A stretch of DNA of 64,000 bases from Desulfovibrio desulfuricans (GCF_024460775.1 NZ_JANFYZ010000006.1:181106-245105), one strand, 5' to 3'; counted from the first letter of the stretch, positions 1-11,967 are shown. Made by a program: numbers and translations. Notes: generated from the sequence alone by a model not told the origin.

Positions 1-1
1 G

Positions 2-52
2 CTGGAGACGCTGATCCCGCCGGACAAGCCGTATTTTTCGGATTATTTCTGA
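2..52 (+). CDS. C-terminal end of an unidentified upstream gene (partial)
   Basis: The first 51 bases read in one open frame as a 16-residue tail ending in FSDYF and a TGA stop. The window edge cuts off the rest, so no family can be named. The case for coding is only the open frame and the start of non-coding sequence straight after it. Its direction matches the SMR gene that follows. Confidence 0.35.
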   Translation: METLIPPDKPYFSDYF

Positions 53-75
53 TTTTCGGGATCAGGCTTCGCGGG

Positions 76-97
76 TTGACACATCTGTGGGCAGATG
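76..97 (+). promoter_or_regulatory. Candidate -35 box followed by a 6-bp inverted repeat before the SMR gene
   Basis: TTGACA (76-81) is followed at once by CATCTG-TGGG-CAGATG (82-97), a perfect inverted repeat lying where a spacer would be. No convincing -10 box is seen about 17 bp downstream. The layout would suit an operator overlapping a promoter of the exporter gene. The usual guanidine riboswitch motifs of SMR genes were looked for and not recognised. Confidence 0.25.
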
Positions 98-193
98 GCA
101 GTTGTACGCCGTTCCGTGGATGCATTGTTCTGTTCTTTTGGGTTTCCGCAGGCCGTGCCTTTTTATCCGAGCCCACGCAAAGGAGTATTGGAT

Positions 194-517
194 ATGGCAT
201 GGTTTGCATTGAGTTTGGCAGTGGTTACCGAGATTTTGTGGGCGCTCAGCCTCAAGTGGGCTTCTTCGTTGGGCAACTGGCAGGCTGCGGCAGTGCCCAT
301 TGCGCTGAGCTTTGTGAATATGGGCCTGCTGGCGCTGGCCATGCGCGGGCTCCCGGCGGGTATGACCTATGCCCTCTGGACAGGTGCTGGCACGGTGGGC
401 GTGGTCCTGGGCGGGGCGCTTTTTTTCGGCGACAAGGTTTCGCTGCCCCAGCTGTTTTTCATTGCCCTGATTATCATTGGCAGCGTCGGGACAAAGTTTT
501 TTTCATCCCAGGCATAG
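194..517 (+). CDS. Small multidrug resistance (SMR) family exporter, Gdx/SugE-like
   Basis: A 107-residue inner-membrane protein with four hydrophobic segments, the normal SMR length. The conserved Glu of TM1 that couples transport to protons is in the segment AVVTEILWALSLKW. The TM3 motif YALWTGAGTVG is closer to the Gdx/SugE branch (guanidinium or quaternary ammonium export) than to EmrE. The ATG at 194 is chosen over an upstream in-frame ATG because AGGAG lies 8 bp before it and because the family begins there. SMR pumps act as dual-topology dimers; no partner gene adjoins, so a homodimer is inferred. The substrate cannot be fixed from sequence. Confidence 0.88.
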   Translation: MAWFALSLAVVTEILWALSLKWASSLGNWQAAAVPIALSFVNMGLLALAMRGLPAGMTYALWTGAGTVGVVLGGALFFGDKVSLPQLFFIALIIIGSVGTKFFSSQA

Positions 518-592
518 GACGTCTTGTCTGCCGCGCCGCGTGATCGGCGCGCGCGAGTATAGTTGCAGCATACGCACAGAGCATGGAACATA

Positions 593-618
593 AAAAGGCG
601 GGGTTGTCCCCGCCTTTT
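593..618. terminator. Bidirectional Rho-independent terminator between the SMR gene and secA
   Basis: An 11-bp perfect stem (593-603 with 608-618) with loop TTGT has AAAA on one side and TTTT on the other. The gene to its left reads rightward and secA ends from the right, so one hairpin can serve both transcripts. Confidence 0.85.
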
Positions 619-657
619 GTATTTCTAGGTATCGCGCTTGTGGCGCAATATAAACAG

Positions 658-3237
<2,580 letters not shown>

Positions 3238-3613
3238 GAAGTCTCCTTACTAGAGCATTTTCACTTTGAAATGCTCGCTTACCGACTAAGTATATCTACT
3301 GTCTCGTCCGTAACGGAAAAGCAACCGTGGCGAGGATTTTTCAGTATCCGCGCTGTGCAGACAAACATTTTCGGTCTGATCTGTCTAGCACAATGGCCAG
3401 TCGCTTGCGCAGCGCAAACACCAATGTTGGGTGCGCTGCGGAATGTGCTGAATGCGCAGTGTCTTACCCCAAGGGGACAATACACGGCATCCCTTAAAAA
3501 TAAGACATAACATTGAGGTTGGCAATGTGACGATCCAAAAATATTATTGGTCAAAGAACAGGTGGGGAGGTGCAAGTGCGCCTATAACCGTGCCAGCAGA
3601 CAACCTCGCAGAA
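3238..3613. other. Gap between secA and the TPR receiver gene
   Basis: No gene is supported in these 376 bases; short frames on either strand lack a ribosome binding site. Both flanking genes read leftward, so this holds the end of the TPR gene transcript and the secA promoter and leader. No clear terminator hairpin was found for the TPR gene. Confidence 0.6.
3497..3525 (-). promoter_or_regulatory. Candidate sigma-70 promoter for secA
   Basis: On the minus strand, TTGCCA (3525-3520) and TATTTT (3502-3497) are separated by 17 bp, matching 5 of 6 and 4 of 6 consensus bases. This would give a leader of roughly 250 nt before the secA ATG at 3237. Confidence 0.35.
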
Positions 3614-4978
3614 TCACTTTTTTGCGCGCTCCAAGCCTTGAAGGGCAAGTTGCATGCCGGGCTTGAGGGCAAGGGCCAACTGAAAAAACTGTACCGACCT
3701 GTCACGGTCGCCTGACTGAAGAAAGACCGCTCCAAAGTTACAGGCGATGGAAGCGCTGCTCTTGACCATTTCCGGATCCAGATCCAGAGCTTTTACCAGA
3801 TTTGCCTTGGCCTGGATAAAATCCGCGCCTTCGGCAAAGGCCATGCCTACATTATAATAGAGCGTTGGATCGTCAGGGGCGATTTTGATGGCGCGCTTGT
3901 ATTCAGTGATGGCGTCCTGCCAGCGGCCCTGCCTGCGCAGGCTGATGCCAAGCTGGTTGAACAGGGCCAAATCTTCCCGGCCAAGGCGCTTGCCCTTGGC
4001 TTCAAGACTGTTGCGCAGAAATTTTTCTGCCTTTTCCGGGTCGCGCTCGCCATAAATGCCGGCAATACGGCTTGAAAGCGCGCTGAGGCCATCGGCAGCT
4101 TCCCGGTTCATCTGCACCACAGCTTTTTCAAAAAAGGCCTCGGCCTTTTCCACATCGCCGTTTGCCAGGTGGGCCTCGCCAAGGCTCACTTTGCGGTTCA
4201 CGTTGAGGGGCGAGATCGAATCCAGTTTTTCGAGGTAACGCACCTGCTGGGGCACATCCCCTATTTCCGCGTACATTTCTGCAAGGCGCTGAAGCGGAGC
4301 GAGGTAGAGATCGGCAGATTTTGCGGCGGATTCGTAGGCAATACGGGCTTTGTCGTATTGCTGGGTGGCGCGGAAAATATCGCCCATGAGCAGAAACGCC
4401 GCAGCGCTGCCCGGCTTGAGTTGCAAAACCTTCTGGCAGGCTGTCAGTGCCATGTCGTATTTTTTTTGCGCCAACAGTTTCTTCGCCACGTCAATGACCT
4501 GCCCCAGCTTGCTTTGCGGCCTGAGGGTAAAAGCCATTTTTTCAATAAGCGTATTGGCAGAAACAGGCTTGGCAATAAAGTTGTCCGCCCCGACTTCGTG
4601 AAGCAGCATGAGGCGGTCGCGCTGCACATCGCCCGTAAGCACAATAATCTTAAGCGCGGTAAAGGCCTGCTTGATCTGGCCAACTAGGAAGCTCAGATCC
4701 TGTCCGCCTATACTGCGCTCCATGAAGATAAGAGGGGCAGGGTGCCGGGCCAGAATGTCTCGCAGCTCGCGAAGCATCATGCGGGGGTCCGCAATGGCGG
4801 TAAAAATGCTCTGAGCCGTAAGGCCCATCTCTTTGGCAAGGGTAAGGCGCAACTGCGTACAAAAGGCCTGGTCATCGCTCACTGCCAGGATATGCCCATT
4901 CTCTTTAGTAATGTAATTAATGACAGTGTCTTGGTATGAATTGAGTTTTGCCCTGTTGGAGGCTTCAATCATGGACAT
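3614..4978 (-). CDS. TPR-repeat protein with a degenerate receiver domain
   Basis: A 454-residue cytoplasmic protein. Residues 27-150 form a CheY-like receiver: acidic pair D35-D36, T115 and K137 are kept, but the phosphoacceptor Asp is Glu (E87 in LIFMERS). Residues about 155-450 contain repeated TPR helices, for example the unit starting LYYNVGMAFAEGADF, which serve protein binding. Two ATGs occur (residues 1 and 3); the first is taken because AGGAG lies about 5 bp upstream. It has no adjacent kinase and no output domain other than TPR, so it probably acts as a scaffold or adaptor. Its partner is unknown. Confidence 0.85.
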   Translation of the reverse strand: MSMIEASNRAKLNSYQDTVINYITKENGHILAVSDDQAFCTQLRLTLAKEMGLTAQSIFTAIADPRMMLRELRDILARHPAPLIFMERSIGGQDLSFLVGQIKQAFTALKIIVLTGDVQRDRLMLLHEVGADNFIAKPVSANTLIEKMAFTLRPQSKLGQVIDVAKKLLAQKKYDMALTACQKVLQLKPGSAAAFLLMGDIFRATQQYDKARIAYESAAKSADLYLAPLQRLAEMYAEIGDVPQQVRYLEKLDSISPLNVNRKVSLGEAHLANGDVEKAEAFFEKAVVQMNREAADGLSALSSRIAGIYGERDPEKAEKFLRNSLEAKGKRLGREDLALFNQLGISLRRQGRWQDAITEYKRAIKIAPDDPTLYYNVGMAFAEGADFIQAKANLVKALDLDPEMVKSSASIACNFGAVFLQSGDRDRSVQFFQLALALKPGMQLALQGLERAKK

Positions 4979-5174
4979 GGGATCTCCTGAAAATATTGAC
5001 AGCTAAGATGACAAGTTAGCGCAAAATAGTGAAGACTGTGCGACAAAAGGGAGTCATCTTGGCAAATTGCCGGAAGGGTGCGCTCTTTTAATTTTTTGCA
5101 GGGGTAAGCGTCAAGGAGTAAGATTGGCGCGGCAAAAAACCTGGATGACGTGATAAAAATAATGCAAAAATGGC

Positions 5175-5203
5175 TTGACGTTCAAGGGGAACTTGGATAG
5201 AAA
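5175..5203 (+). promoter_or_regulatory. Candidate sigma-70 promoter of the S10 operon
   Basis: TTGACG (5175-5180), a 17-bp spacer, and TAGAAA (5198-5203). It lies about 540 bp before rpsJ, implying a long leader if it is the main start. Promoters closer to rpsJ were not seen clearly. Confidence 0.4.
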
Positions 5204-5687
5204 AAATCTCCGCGCGATAAGAAGCGATTTTTATCGGCGTCCCTGGACGGCAGGGAAGGGTGGGTTGAGCCCATTCTGATGCACCCCAAAGTGACCACAA
5301 TATCTGGTTGCAGAGGGTTTTGACATGTGCAGGCGTTACCGAATGCCGGACAATGTCGAGCCGTTCCAGCCCAAAGACGGATCCCACCGCAGCCCCCAGG
5401 CCGCGCGTGACCCGGGGCTGTAAGGTAGGGGGATAGCCCCCATTTGGTGACCCTGCGGGACCGCTTAGCTGCTCTTTCTATGAGTGGCTTAGCCTGGGCG
5501 ACGCTGGGGAGCATCACGCGGATGATGCAGGCGCGTTCAGGCGTCCAATCTTCCGAATTCTTCCTGAAATTTCAGGCGTGATGCGCGCATTAGCGCAACC
5601 CCTTACGTTGCTCCGTTTTCCGTTCCTTGCCAGGGTGAGGTCGGCCCTTCGGGCCATGCTTCATGGCCCGCGTATGCTGTGAAGGAG

Positions 5688-5718
5688 CCCGCGCTCGTAG
5701 CCCAAAAGGCCGCGCGGG
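5688..5718 (+). promoter_or_regulatory. Hairpin in the rpsJ leader
   Basis: CCCGCGC (5688-5694) pairs with GCGCGGG (5712-5718), and ATGTTTTTG follows. It lies 26 bp before the rpsJ ATG. The stem plus T-rich tract resembles an attenuator. Ribosomal protein L4 controls the S10 leader in E. coli; whether that applies here is unknown. Confidence 0.35.
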
Positions 5719-5744
5719 ATGTTTTTGCAAACGGAGTAGGCACA

Positions 5745-6062
5745 ATGACGACAGTTAGCAGCGATCGCATTCGGATCAAGCTCAAAGCCTACGATTACCG
5801 CATTCTGGATAAAGCCGTTGCGGAAATCGTGGATACGGCGCGCAATACCGGTGCCGGTGTGGCGGGACCAATTCCCCTGCCCACCAACATTCACAAGTAC
5901 ACCGTGCAGCGTTCCGTGCATGTGGACAAAAAGTCCCGTGAGCAGTTTGAAATGCGCATTCACAAGCGGCTCATGGATATCCTGGAACCCACGCAGCAGA
6001 CCGTCGACGCGCTGGGCAAGCTTTCGTTGCCCGCCGGTGTGGACGTGGAAATCAAGCTCTAG
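5745..6062 (+). CDS. rpsJ: 30S ribosomal protein S10
   Basis: A 105-residue protein of the 30S head and first gene of the S10 operon; in other bacteria it also pairs with NusB in antitermination. The body, from [12 protein letters not shown] to the [14 protein letters not shown] end, is characteristic. An in-frame ATG lies 22 codons upstream, but the family starts at MTTVSSD and GGAG sits about 8 bp before 5745. The str operon genes (rpsL, rpsG, fusA, tuf) that often precede it are not in the window. Confidence 0.97.
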   Translation: MTTVSSDRIRIKLKAYDYRILDKAVAEIVDTARNTGAGVAGPIPLPTNIHKYTVQRSVHVDKKSREQFEMRIHKRLMDILEPTQQTVDALGKLSLPAGVDVEIKL

Positions 6063-6074
6063 CGAGAGGCAGTC

Positions 6075-6704
6075 ATGGCTGAGAAAATGGGAATTTTGGG
6101 TCGCAAACTTGGTATGACCCGCATATTTGACGGCGCTGGCGCTGCCGTGCCCGTCACGGTGATTGAGGCCGGTCCGTGCCCCGTCACCCAGGTCAAAACT
6201 GCGGAGACGGACGGCTACAACGCCGTTCAGATCGCGCTGACCCCCGCTAAGGAAAAGCACAGCACCAAGGCTATGCAGGGACACTTTGCCAAGGCTGGCA
6301 AGGGTCTTTTCCGCCATCTGCGCGAAATCCGCCTTGCGGGTGCGCCGGAGCAGGAGCTGGGTCAGGAACTGACCGTTGAAATTTTCGCCGCAGGCGATAC
6401 GGTCAAGGTGACCGGCACAAGCATGGGTAAAGGCTACCAGGGGCGTATGCGCCGCTGGAATTTTGCCGGTTCCAAAGATACCCACGGCTGCGAAAAGGTG
6501 CACCGCAACAATGGTTCCATTGGTAACAACACCTTTCCTGGCCACGTTTTTAAGGGTCGGAAAATGGCGGGCCATTGGGGCAATGAAACCGTTACGGAAA
6601 TGGGCCTGACCATCGTTGATGTGCGTCCTGAGGACAACGTCATTCTGGTCAAAGGTTCCGTGCCCGGCCCCAAGAACGGGCTGGTGCTGATCCGCAAGCA
6701 GTAG
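6075..6704 (+). CDS. rplC: 50S ribosomal protein L3
   Basis: A 209-residue primary 23S rRNA-binding protein near the peptidyl transferase centre. The signature is the [12 protein letters not shown] segment and the glycine-rich loop that follows, ending in [12 protein letters not shown]. In many L3 proteins the loop Gln is methylated by PrmB. The gene lies 12 bp after rpsJ with GAGAG before the ATG. Confidence 0.97.
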   Translation: MAEKMGILGRKLGMTRIFDGAGAAVPVTVIEAGPCPVTQVKTAETDGYNAVQIALTPAKEKHSTKAMQGHFAKAGKGLFRHLREIRLAGAPEQELGQELTVEIFAAGDTVKVTGTSMGKGYQGRMRRWNFAGSKDTHGCEKVHRNNGSIGNNTFPGHVFKGRKMAGHWGNETVTEMGLTIVDVRPEDNVILVKGSVPGPKNGLVLIRKQ

Positions 6705-6715
6705 AGGAAGCAGCA

Positions 6716-7348
6716 ATGGCTACCGTGAAAGTATATGACCAGAACAAGCAGGAAAGCGGCGAAATTACGCTGGCTTCCGACGTGTTCGAAATCGAGGTGA
6801 GGCCCGAAATCCTCAATCTCGTGGCGCGCGCCCAGATGGCGGCCAAACGCGCCGGCACGCATATGGTAAAGACCCGTGCGCTGGTTTCCGGCGGCGGTGC
6901 TAAGCCCTGGAAGCAGAAGGGTACGGGCCGCGCCCGTTCCGGCTCCAACCGTTCGCCCATTTGGCGCGGTGGCGCCATCATCTTCGGACCCAGCCCCCGC
7001 GATTACAGCTTCAAGGTTAACAGCAAGGTGCGCGCCCTGGCCATGAAGATGGCCCTGTCGAGCCGCCTGGCTGCCGCGACCCTGATGGTGGTCAAGGGTA
7101 TTGAACTGCCCGAAGCCAAGACCAAGCATTTCGCCAAGGTTGCCGACACGCTGGGCCTTTCCAAGGCTCTCATCGTGGCTCCCGCCGAAGACAGCGCGCT
7201 GACCCGTTCCGCTCGCAACATTCCGGGCCTCACCATGACCACTGTCGATCGCCTGAGCGTGCTTGAAATCCTCAAGCACAAGCAGCTCGTTCTGCTTGAA
7301 GGCGCCATCGAACCTGTTCAGGCGCGTTTCGCAAAGAAGGGGGCGTAA
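6716..7348 (+). CDS. rplD: 50S ribosomal protein L4
   Basis: A 210-residue protein whose extended loop lines the peptide exit tunnel. The conserved loop is seen as RALVSGGGAKPWKQKGTGRA around residues 53-72. In E. coli L4 represses its own S10 operon by transcription termination and translational block; that role is family knowledge, not shown here. GAGGAAG precedes the ATG. Confidence 0.97.
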   Translation: MATVKVYDQNKQESGEITLASDVFEIEVRPEILNLVARAQMAAKRAGTHMVKTRALVSGGGAKPWKQKGTGRARSGSNRSPIWRGGAIIFGPSPRDYSFKVNSKVRALAMKMALSSRLAAATLMVVKGIELPEAKTKHFAKVADTLGLSKALIVAPAEDSALTRSARNIPGLTMTTVDRLSVLEILKHKQLVLLEGAIEPVQARFAKKGA

Positions 7349-7349
7349 G

Positions 7350-7640
7350 ATGGAAACCACTTCTGTTCTGCTCAAGCCCCTGCTGACCGAAAAGACGACC
7401 TTGATCAAGGACGAAGCCCAGCAGGTGGCCTTTATGGTCCACACCCTGGCCAACAAGCTTGAAATCAAGCAGGCCGTGGAAAAGGCTTTTGATGTTAAAG
7501 TGGAAGCCGTCAACGTAGTGCGCCGCGCCCCCATGAACAGGGAGCGCCAGGGTCGCGTTGTTGGCCGTAAGCCCGGCTGGAAGAAAGCGTATGTTACGCT
7601 GCGCCAGGGCGATAAAATTGAGTTCTTCGAGGGAGTGTAA
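7350..7640 (+). CDS. rplW: 50S ribosomal protein L23
   Basis: A 96-residue protein at the exit-tunnel mouth, the docking site for trigger factor and SRP. It is recognised by the N-terminal [10 protein letters not shown] and by the [19 protein letters not shown] segment. A longer frame opens upstream inside rplD; the start at 7350, one base after the rplD stop, fits the family and implies translational coupling. Confidence 0.96.
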   Translation: METTSVLLKPLLTEKTTLIKDEAQQVAFMVHTLANKLEIKQAVEKAFDVKVEAVNVVRRAPMNRERQGRVVGRKPGWKKAYVTLRQGDKIEFFEGV

Positions 7641-7642
7641 TC

Positions 7643-8491
7643 ATGGCTGTCCGCAAGCTGAAACCGACCTCCGCGGGGCGTCGCTTCCAGACGGTTTCCG
7701 ACTTTGAGGAAATCACCCGGACGCGCCCTGAGAAGTCGCTCACTGAAGGCCTCACCAAAAAGGCCGGTCGCAACAATCTGGGTCGAGTCACCAGCCGCCG
7801 TCGCGGTGGTGGTGTCAAGCGTCTGTACCGCATCATCGATTTCAAGCGCGACAAGACCGGCGTTGAAGCCACTGTTGCGCACATTGAATACGATCCCAAC
7901 CGTACCGCCCGTATCGCGCTGCTGCACTATTCGGACGGCGAAAAGCGCTACATCCTCGCTCCGGTTGGCTTGAAGCAGGGTGACAAGATCATGTCCGGCA
8001 TCAACGAACGCAATGGCGTCGTGGCCGACATCAAACCTGGCAATGCTTTGCAGATGGCCCGCATCCCTGTGGGTACCGTTGTGCACAACATTGAGCTTTA
8101 CCCCGGCAAGGGCGGTCAGATGTGCCGTGCCGCCGGTACCTACGCCCAGCTGGTCGCCAAAGAAGGCAACTACGCCCTGCTGCGTTTGCCCTCGGGCGAA
8201 GTGCGCAAGGTGCTTGCTACCTGCGTGGCTACCGTGGGTCAGGTGGGCAACGTGCATCACGAAACCATCTCTCTGGGCAAAGCTGGCCGCAACCGCTGGC
8301 TGGGTCGTCGTCCCAAGGTTCGCGGCGTTGCCATGAACCCCATCGACCACCCCCTGGGCGGTGGCGAAGGCAGAAGCTCTGGTGGCCGTCATCCTGTGTC
8401 GCCTTGGGGTATGCCTGCCAAGGGTTACAAGACCCGCGACAAGAAGAAGGCCTCTTCCCGGCTGATCATCAAACGCCGCGGCCAGAAGTAG
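7643..8491 (+). CDS. rplB: 50S ribosomal protein L2
   Basis: A 282-residue protein needed for subunit association and peptidyl transfer. The hallmark is the C-terminal [20 protein letters not shown], which contains the conserved His in the HPLGGGEGR motif. It is a few residues longer than the 272-276 usual in other bacteria because of its N-terminal region. The gap to rplW is 2 bp. Confidence 0.97.
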   Translation: MAVRKLKPTSAGRRFQTVSDFEEITRTRPEKSLTEGLTKKAGRNNLGRVTSRRRGGGVKRLYRIIDFKRDKTGVEATVAHIEYDPNRTARIALLHYSDGEKRYILAPVGLKQGDKIMSGINERNGVVADIKPGNALQMARIPVGTVVHNIELYPGKGGQMCRAAGTYAQLVAKEGNYALLRLPSGEVRKVLATCVATVGQVGNVHHETISLGKAGRNRWLGRRPKVRGVAMNPIDHPLGGGEGRSSGGRHPVSPWGMPAKGYKTRDKKKASSRLIIKRRGQK

Positions 8492-8500
8492 GAGTAGCTC

Positions 8501-8785
8501 ATGCCGAGATCGTTGAAAAAAGGGCCGTTTGTTGACGGCCATCTGATGAAAAAGGTCGACAGCACCGTGGCCAACAGCGACCGCCGTGTAGTCAAGACCT
8601 GGTCGCGCCGCTCGACCATCCTGCCCGAAATGGTGGGACTGACCTTTGCGGTGCACAATGGCAAGAAGTTCGTGCCGGTGTTCGTTACCGAAAACATGGT
8701 TGGTCACAAGCTGGGTGAATTCTCGCCCACTCGTACCTTCCATGGGCATGCCGCCGACAAAAAGGCCAAGGCCGGCAAGAAGTAG
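8501..8785 (+). CDS. rpsS: 30S ribosomal protein S19
   Basis: A 94-residue 30S head protein that pairs with S13. It is recognised by the opening [19 protein letters not shown] and by [14 protein letters not shown] near the C-terminus. TAGGAG lies just before the ATG. Confidence 0.97.
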   Translation: MPRSLKKGPFVDGHLMKKVDSTVANSDRRVVKTWSRRSTILPEMVGLTFAVHNGKKFVPVFVTENMVGHKLGEFSPTRTFHGHAADKKAKAGKK

Positions 8786-8794
8786 GGTAGGCAT

Positions 8795-9133
8795 ATGGAA
8801 TCTAAAGCTATTGCAAAATTCCAGCGCGTTTCGCCGCGCAAGACCCGTCTTGTGGCCAAGAACGTGCAGGGTCTTGGAGTGGAGGAGGCTATGAACCTTC
8901 TGCGCTTCACGCCCAACAAGCCCGCTGGCGTGCTTTTCGGCGTGCTCAAGAGCGCGTTGGCCAATGCCTCGCAGCTGGGCGGCGTTGATGTGGATGCCAT
9001 GGTGGTGAAGGAAATCGTGGTGAACGAAGGCCCCACCTGGAAGCGCTTTATGCCCCGGGCCCAAGGCCGGGCGACCAAGATTCACAAGCGCACCAGCCAC
9101 ATCACCGTTATACTCGCAGAAGGGCAGGAATAG
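8795..9133 (+). CDS. rplV: 50S ribosomal protein L22
   Basis: A 112-residue protein whose beta-hairpin reaches into the exit tunnel; changes there give macrolide resistance in other bacteria. Typical are the start AKFQRVSPRKTRLVA and the hairpin RFMPRAQGRATKIHKRTSHI. Spacing to rpsS is 9 bp. Confidence 0.97.
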   Translation: MESKAIAKFQRVSPRKTRLVAKNVQGLGVEEAMNLLRFTPNKPAGVLFGVLKSALANASQLGGVDVDAMVVKEIVVNEGPTWKRFMPRAQGRATKIHKRTSHITVILAEGQE

Positions 9134-9136
9134 GCT

Positions 9137-9778
9137 ATGGGTCAGAAAGTACATCCGTTCGGGTTCCGGCTTGGGTACAACAAGAATTGGCAGTCCCGCT
9201 GGTTCAGCAAGAAGGAATACCCTGCCTTTGTCTATGAAGACAGCAAAATCCGCGCGTTCGTGAAGAAGCTCCTGTTTCATGCCGGGGTTTCCAAGATCGA
9301 GATCGAACGTGCCGGCGGCAAGGTACGGCTTATCCTTTCCACCGCTCGCCCCGGTATTGTTATCGGCCGCAAGGGTGTGGAAATCGAAAAGCTTCGCAAC
9401 GATCTTCGTCAGAAGTTCGGCCGCGAGTTCTCTCTTGAAGTGAACGAAATCCGTCGCCCCGAAGTGGACGCCCAGCTGGTGGCCGAGAACATCGCCCAGC
9501 AGCTTGAGCGCCGCGTGGCCTTCCGGCGCGCCATGAAGCGTACCGTGTCCATGGCCCGCAAGTTTGGCGGCGAAGGCATCAAGGTAACCTGCGCCGGACG
9601 TCTGGCCGGTGCAGAAATCGCCCGTACCGAATGGTACCGCGATGGCCGAGTGCCCTTGCAGACCCTGCGTGCCGACATTGACTACGGTTTTGCCGAAGCG
9701 CACACCACCTACGGCATCATTGGTGTCAAGGTGTGGATCTATAAGGGTGAAATCCTTGACAAAGAGGTTGATCAGTAA
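9137..9778 (+). CDS. rpsC: 30S ribosomal protein S3
   Basis: A 213-residue protein at the mRNA entry site. It opens [18 protein letters not shown], carries the KH-domain loop [12 protein letters not shown] near residues 74-85, and has the C-terminal [11 protein letters not shown]. It ends at TAATG, overlapping rplP by one base. Confidence 0.97.
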   Translation: MGQKVHPFGFRLGYNKNWQSRWFSKKEYPAFVYEDSKIRAFVKKLLFHAGVSKIEIERAGGKVRLILSTARPGIVIGRKGVEIEKLRNDLRQKFGREFSLEVNEIRRPEVDAQLVAENIAQQLERRVAFRRAMKRTVSMARKFGGEGIKVTCAGRLAGAEIARTEWYRDGRVPLQTLRADIDYGFAEAHTTYGIIGVKVWIYKGEILDKEVDQ

Positions 9779-10191
9779 TGCTTGCGCCCAAAAGAGTTAA
9801 ATTCCGCAAGTGGCAGAAAGGCCGCCTGCGTGGCCTGGCCACCCGCGGCGCCACCATTGCGTTTGGTGATATCGGCCTTAAAACCGTGCAGCATGGCCAG
9901 CTTTCCAGCCAGCAGATTGAAGCTGCTCGTATCGCCATGATGCGTCACATCAAGCGTGGCGGCAAAGTGTGGATCCGTGTGTTCCCCGACCGCCCCGTAA
10001 CGGCCAAGCCTCTGGAAACCCGTCAAGGTTCCGGTAAGGGCGCACCCGTGGGTTGGTGCGCTCCGGTCAAGCCCGGCCGCGTGCTGTATGAAATCAAGGG
10101 CGTGAGCCTTGACCTCGCGCGTGAGGCGCTGACCCGCGCCGCTCACAAGCTGCCCGTTAAGACCATCATTGTGGTGAGGGAGGGCATCTAA
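9778..10191 (+). CDS. rplP: 50S ribosomal protein L16
   Basis: A 137-residue protein that helps seat A-site tRNA. It is recognised by [16 protein letters not shown] at the start and by [20 protein letters not shown]. Its start overlaps the rpsC stop (TAATG), a sign of coupled translation. Confidence 0.97.
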   Translation: MLAPKRVKFRKWQKGRLRGLATRGATIAFGDIGLKTVQHGQLSSQQIEAARIAMMRHIKRGGKVWIRVFPDRPVTAKPLETRQGSGKGAPVGWCAPVKPGRVLYEIKGVSLDLAREALTRAAHKLPVKTIIVVREGI

Positions 10192-10422
10192 ATGGCTGCC
10201 AAGAAAAAGACCGAAACCGCCGCCCGGCCCGCCGCGCAGGATCTTCGCTCCATGAGCGTGGAACAGCTGCGCACGGCTCTTACCGAGCAGCGCCAGGAAC
10301 TGATGAACGCCCGCTTCAAGCATGCCGCTGCGCAGCTTGAAAAGACTTCCGAACTGAAAGTCATGCGCAAGCAGGTGGCGCGCATCGAGACCGTATTGAA
10401 CGAAAAGGAACAGAGGGCCTGA
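10192..10422 (+). CDS. rpmC: 50S ribosomal protein L29
   Basis: A 76-residue protein near the tunnel exit. The core is [20 protein letters not shown] through [16 protein letters not shown]. It has an extra Lys/Ala-rich N-terminus ([17 protein letters not shown]), making it longer than the usual 60-70. The ATG follows the rplP stop directly; the internal Met at residue 21 is a less likely start. Confidence 0.94.
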   Translation: MAAKKKTETAARPAAQDLRSMSVEQLRTALTEQRQELMNARFKHAAAQLEKTSELKVMRKQVARIETVLNEKEQRA

Positions 10423-10424
10423 AC

Positions 10425-10688
10425 ATGCAAGCTCTGGAAGATCGCAAGGGCAGAATGCTGACCGGCATTGTGGTGAGCGACAAGAACGACAAAACCATTG
10501 TCGTGCGCGTCGAGACCCTGGTCAAGCATCCTCTGCTTAAGAAGTATGTGAGGCGCCGCAAGAAGTTCACGGCTCATGATCCCATGAACGAATGCGGTAT
10601 GGGCGACAAGGTTAAAATTGTGGAGTTCCGTCCGCTTTCGCGCAACAAGCGCTGGCATCTGGTCTCCATCATTGAAAAAGCCGTGTAG
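10425..10688 (+). CDS. rpsQ: 30S ribosomal protein S17
   Basis: An 87-residue primary 16S rRNA-binding protein. The OB-fold segments [20 protein letters not shown] and [19 protein letters not shown] are diagnostic. Spacing to rpmC is 2 bp. Confidence 0.96.
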   Translation: MQALEDRKGRMLTGIVVSDKNDKTIVVRVETLVKHPLLKKYVRRRKKFTAHDPMNECGMGDKVKIVEFRPLSRNKRWHLVSIIEKAV

Positions 10689-10697
10689 GGTAGTGCC

Positions 10698-11066
10698 ATG
10701 ATCCAGGTAGAATCGACGCTTCAGGTGGCCGATAATTCCGGCGCCAAAAAGGTTGCCTGCATCAAGGTGCTGGGCGGTTCACACCGCCGCTACGCCTCGG
10801 TGGGCGACATTATCGTGGTTTCCGTTAAGGAAGCAATGCCCCACAGCAAGGTTAAGAAGGGCGATGTTATGAAGGCTGTTATCGTGCGTACCGCTAAAGA
10901 AGTGCGTCGCATGGACGGCAGCTACATCAAGTTCGACGGCAACGCCGCTGTGCTGCTCTCCAACCAGGGTGAGCCGGTGGGTACGCGTATCTTTGGCCCC
11001 GTGGCCCGTGAGCTGCGCGCCCAGAACTTTATGAAAATTATTTCGCTGGCCCCGGAAGTGCTGTAG
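10698..11066 (+). CDS. rplN: 50S ribosomal protein L14
   Basis: A 122-residue subunit-interface protein, also the binding target of RsfS in other bacteria. It opens [18 protein letters not shown] and contains [17 protein letters not shown] and [12 protein letters not shown], all strongly conserved. Confidence 0.97.
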   Translation: MIQVESTLQVADNSGAKKVACIKVLGGSHRRYASVGDIIVVSVKEAMPHSKVKKGDVMKAVIVRTAKEVRRMDGSYIKFDGNAAVLLSNQGEPVGTRIFGPVARELRAQNFMKIISLAPEVL

Positions 11067-11075
11067 GAGACCGTC

Positions 11076-11408
11076 ATGAAAATGTATCGCATCCGCAAGG
11101 ACGACAAGGTGATGGTAATCGCCGGCAAGGACGCGGGCAAAATCGGCAAGGTGCTGAAGATCCTGCGCAAGAAGGATCGCGTGCTTGTGGAAAAGACCAA
11201 CATGGTCAAGCGCCACATGCGCCCCAACCCCTATGCCCAGCAGCCTGGCGGTATCGTGGAAAAGGAAATGCCTATCCACGTGTCCAACCTTATGGTTGTC
11301 TGCTCTGCCTGCGGCAAGGCCACTCGAGTGGGTTACAAGACCATCGAGTCCGAGGGCAAGGAAAAGAAAGTGCGCTTCTGCAAAAAGTGCAACGAAGTAA
11401 TGGAATAA
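11076..11408 (+). CDS. rplX: 50S ribosomal protein L24
   Basis: A 110-residue assembly-initiator protein. The KOW motif is seen as [20 protein letters not shown] near residues 9-28. The C-terminal part has two Cys pairs (CSACGK and CKKC), suggesting a zinc-binding form. GGAG precedes the ATG. Confidence 0.95.
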   Translation: MKMYRIRKDDKVMVIAGKDAGKIGKVLKILRKKDRVLVEKTNMVKRHMRPNPYAQQPGGIVEKEMPIHVSNLMVVCSACGKATRVGYKTIESEGKEKKVRFCKKCNEVME

Positions 11409-11417
11409 GGTGATACG

Positions 11418-11957
11418 ATGACACGCCTTGAAAAGATATATAGAGAGAAGGTGGTTCCGGTACTGCAGAAGGAGTTCAGTTACTCCTCTTCGATGCAACT
11501 GCCCGGTATCGAAAAGATCTCTCTGAACATCGGCCTTGGCGCCGCTAGCTCGAACAACAAGCTGATGGAAGAAGCCATGGCGGAACTTACCGCGATTGCT
11601 GGCCAGAAGGCTGTAGTTACCCGGGCTAAAAAGTCCATCGCCGCATTTAAGCTGCGCGAAGGCATGCCCATTGGTGTGCGCGTCACCCTGCGCAAGGAAC
11701 GCATGTGGGACTTTCTGGACAAGCTCATGAACTTTGCCCTGCCCCGAGTGCGTGACTTCCGTGGTATCCCTGACCGCGGTTTCGATGGACGCGGCAATTT
11801 CACCCTGGGCATCAAAGAACACACCATCTTCCCTGAACTGGAAGCTGACCGTGTTGAAAACCCCAAGGGCATGAACATCACCATCGTCACCACGGCGGCC
11901 ACGGACAAAGAAGGCAAGTTCCTTCTCGACCAGCTTGGCATGCCGTTCCGCAAGTAG
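11418..11957 (+). CDS. rplE: 50S ribosomal protein L5
   Basis: A 179-residue 5S rRNA-binding protein of the central protuberance. It is recognised by [30 protein letters not shown] and the [13 protein letters not shown] segment. It is the usual length for the family. Confidence 0.97.
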   Translation: MTRLEKIYREKVVPVLQKEFSYSSSMQLPGIEKISLNIGLGAASSNNKLMEEAMAELTAIAGQKAVVTRAKKSIAAFKLREGMPIGVRVTLRKERMWDFLDKLMNFALPRVRDFRGIPDRGFDGRGNFTLGIKEHTIFPELEADRVENPKGMNITIVTTAATDKEGKFLLDQLGMPFRK

Positions 11958-11967
11958 GAGTTAAGCC

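Larger units (their letters stand above)
4979..5744. other. 766-bp leader and promoter region ahead of the S10 operon
   Basis: No gene is supported here; the short minus-strand frames at 5088-5517 have no recognisable product. The stretch 5380-5640 is GC-rich with many short self-complementary pieces, including GGGG-ATAG-CCCC near 5431. It may hold a structured ribosomal-protein leader or an unrecognised RNA. It was checked by eye for 6S, tmRNA and RNase P signatures and none was recognised. Confidence 0.5.

Noticed and set aside
6434..9703. A 1089-codon minus-strand frame across rplC to rpsC
   Set aside because: It lies antisense to eight certain ribosomal genes; its length follows from their codon bias.
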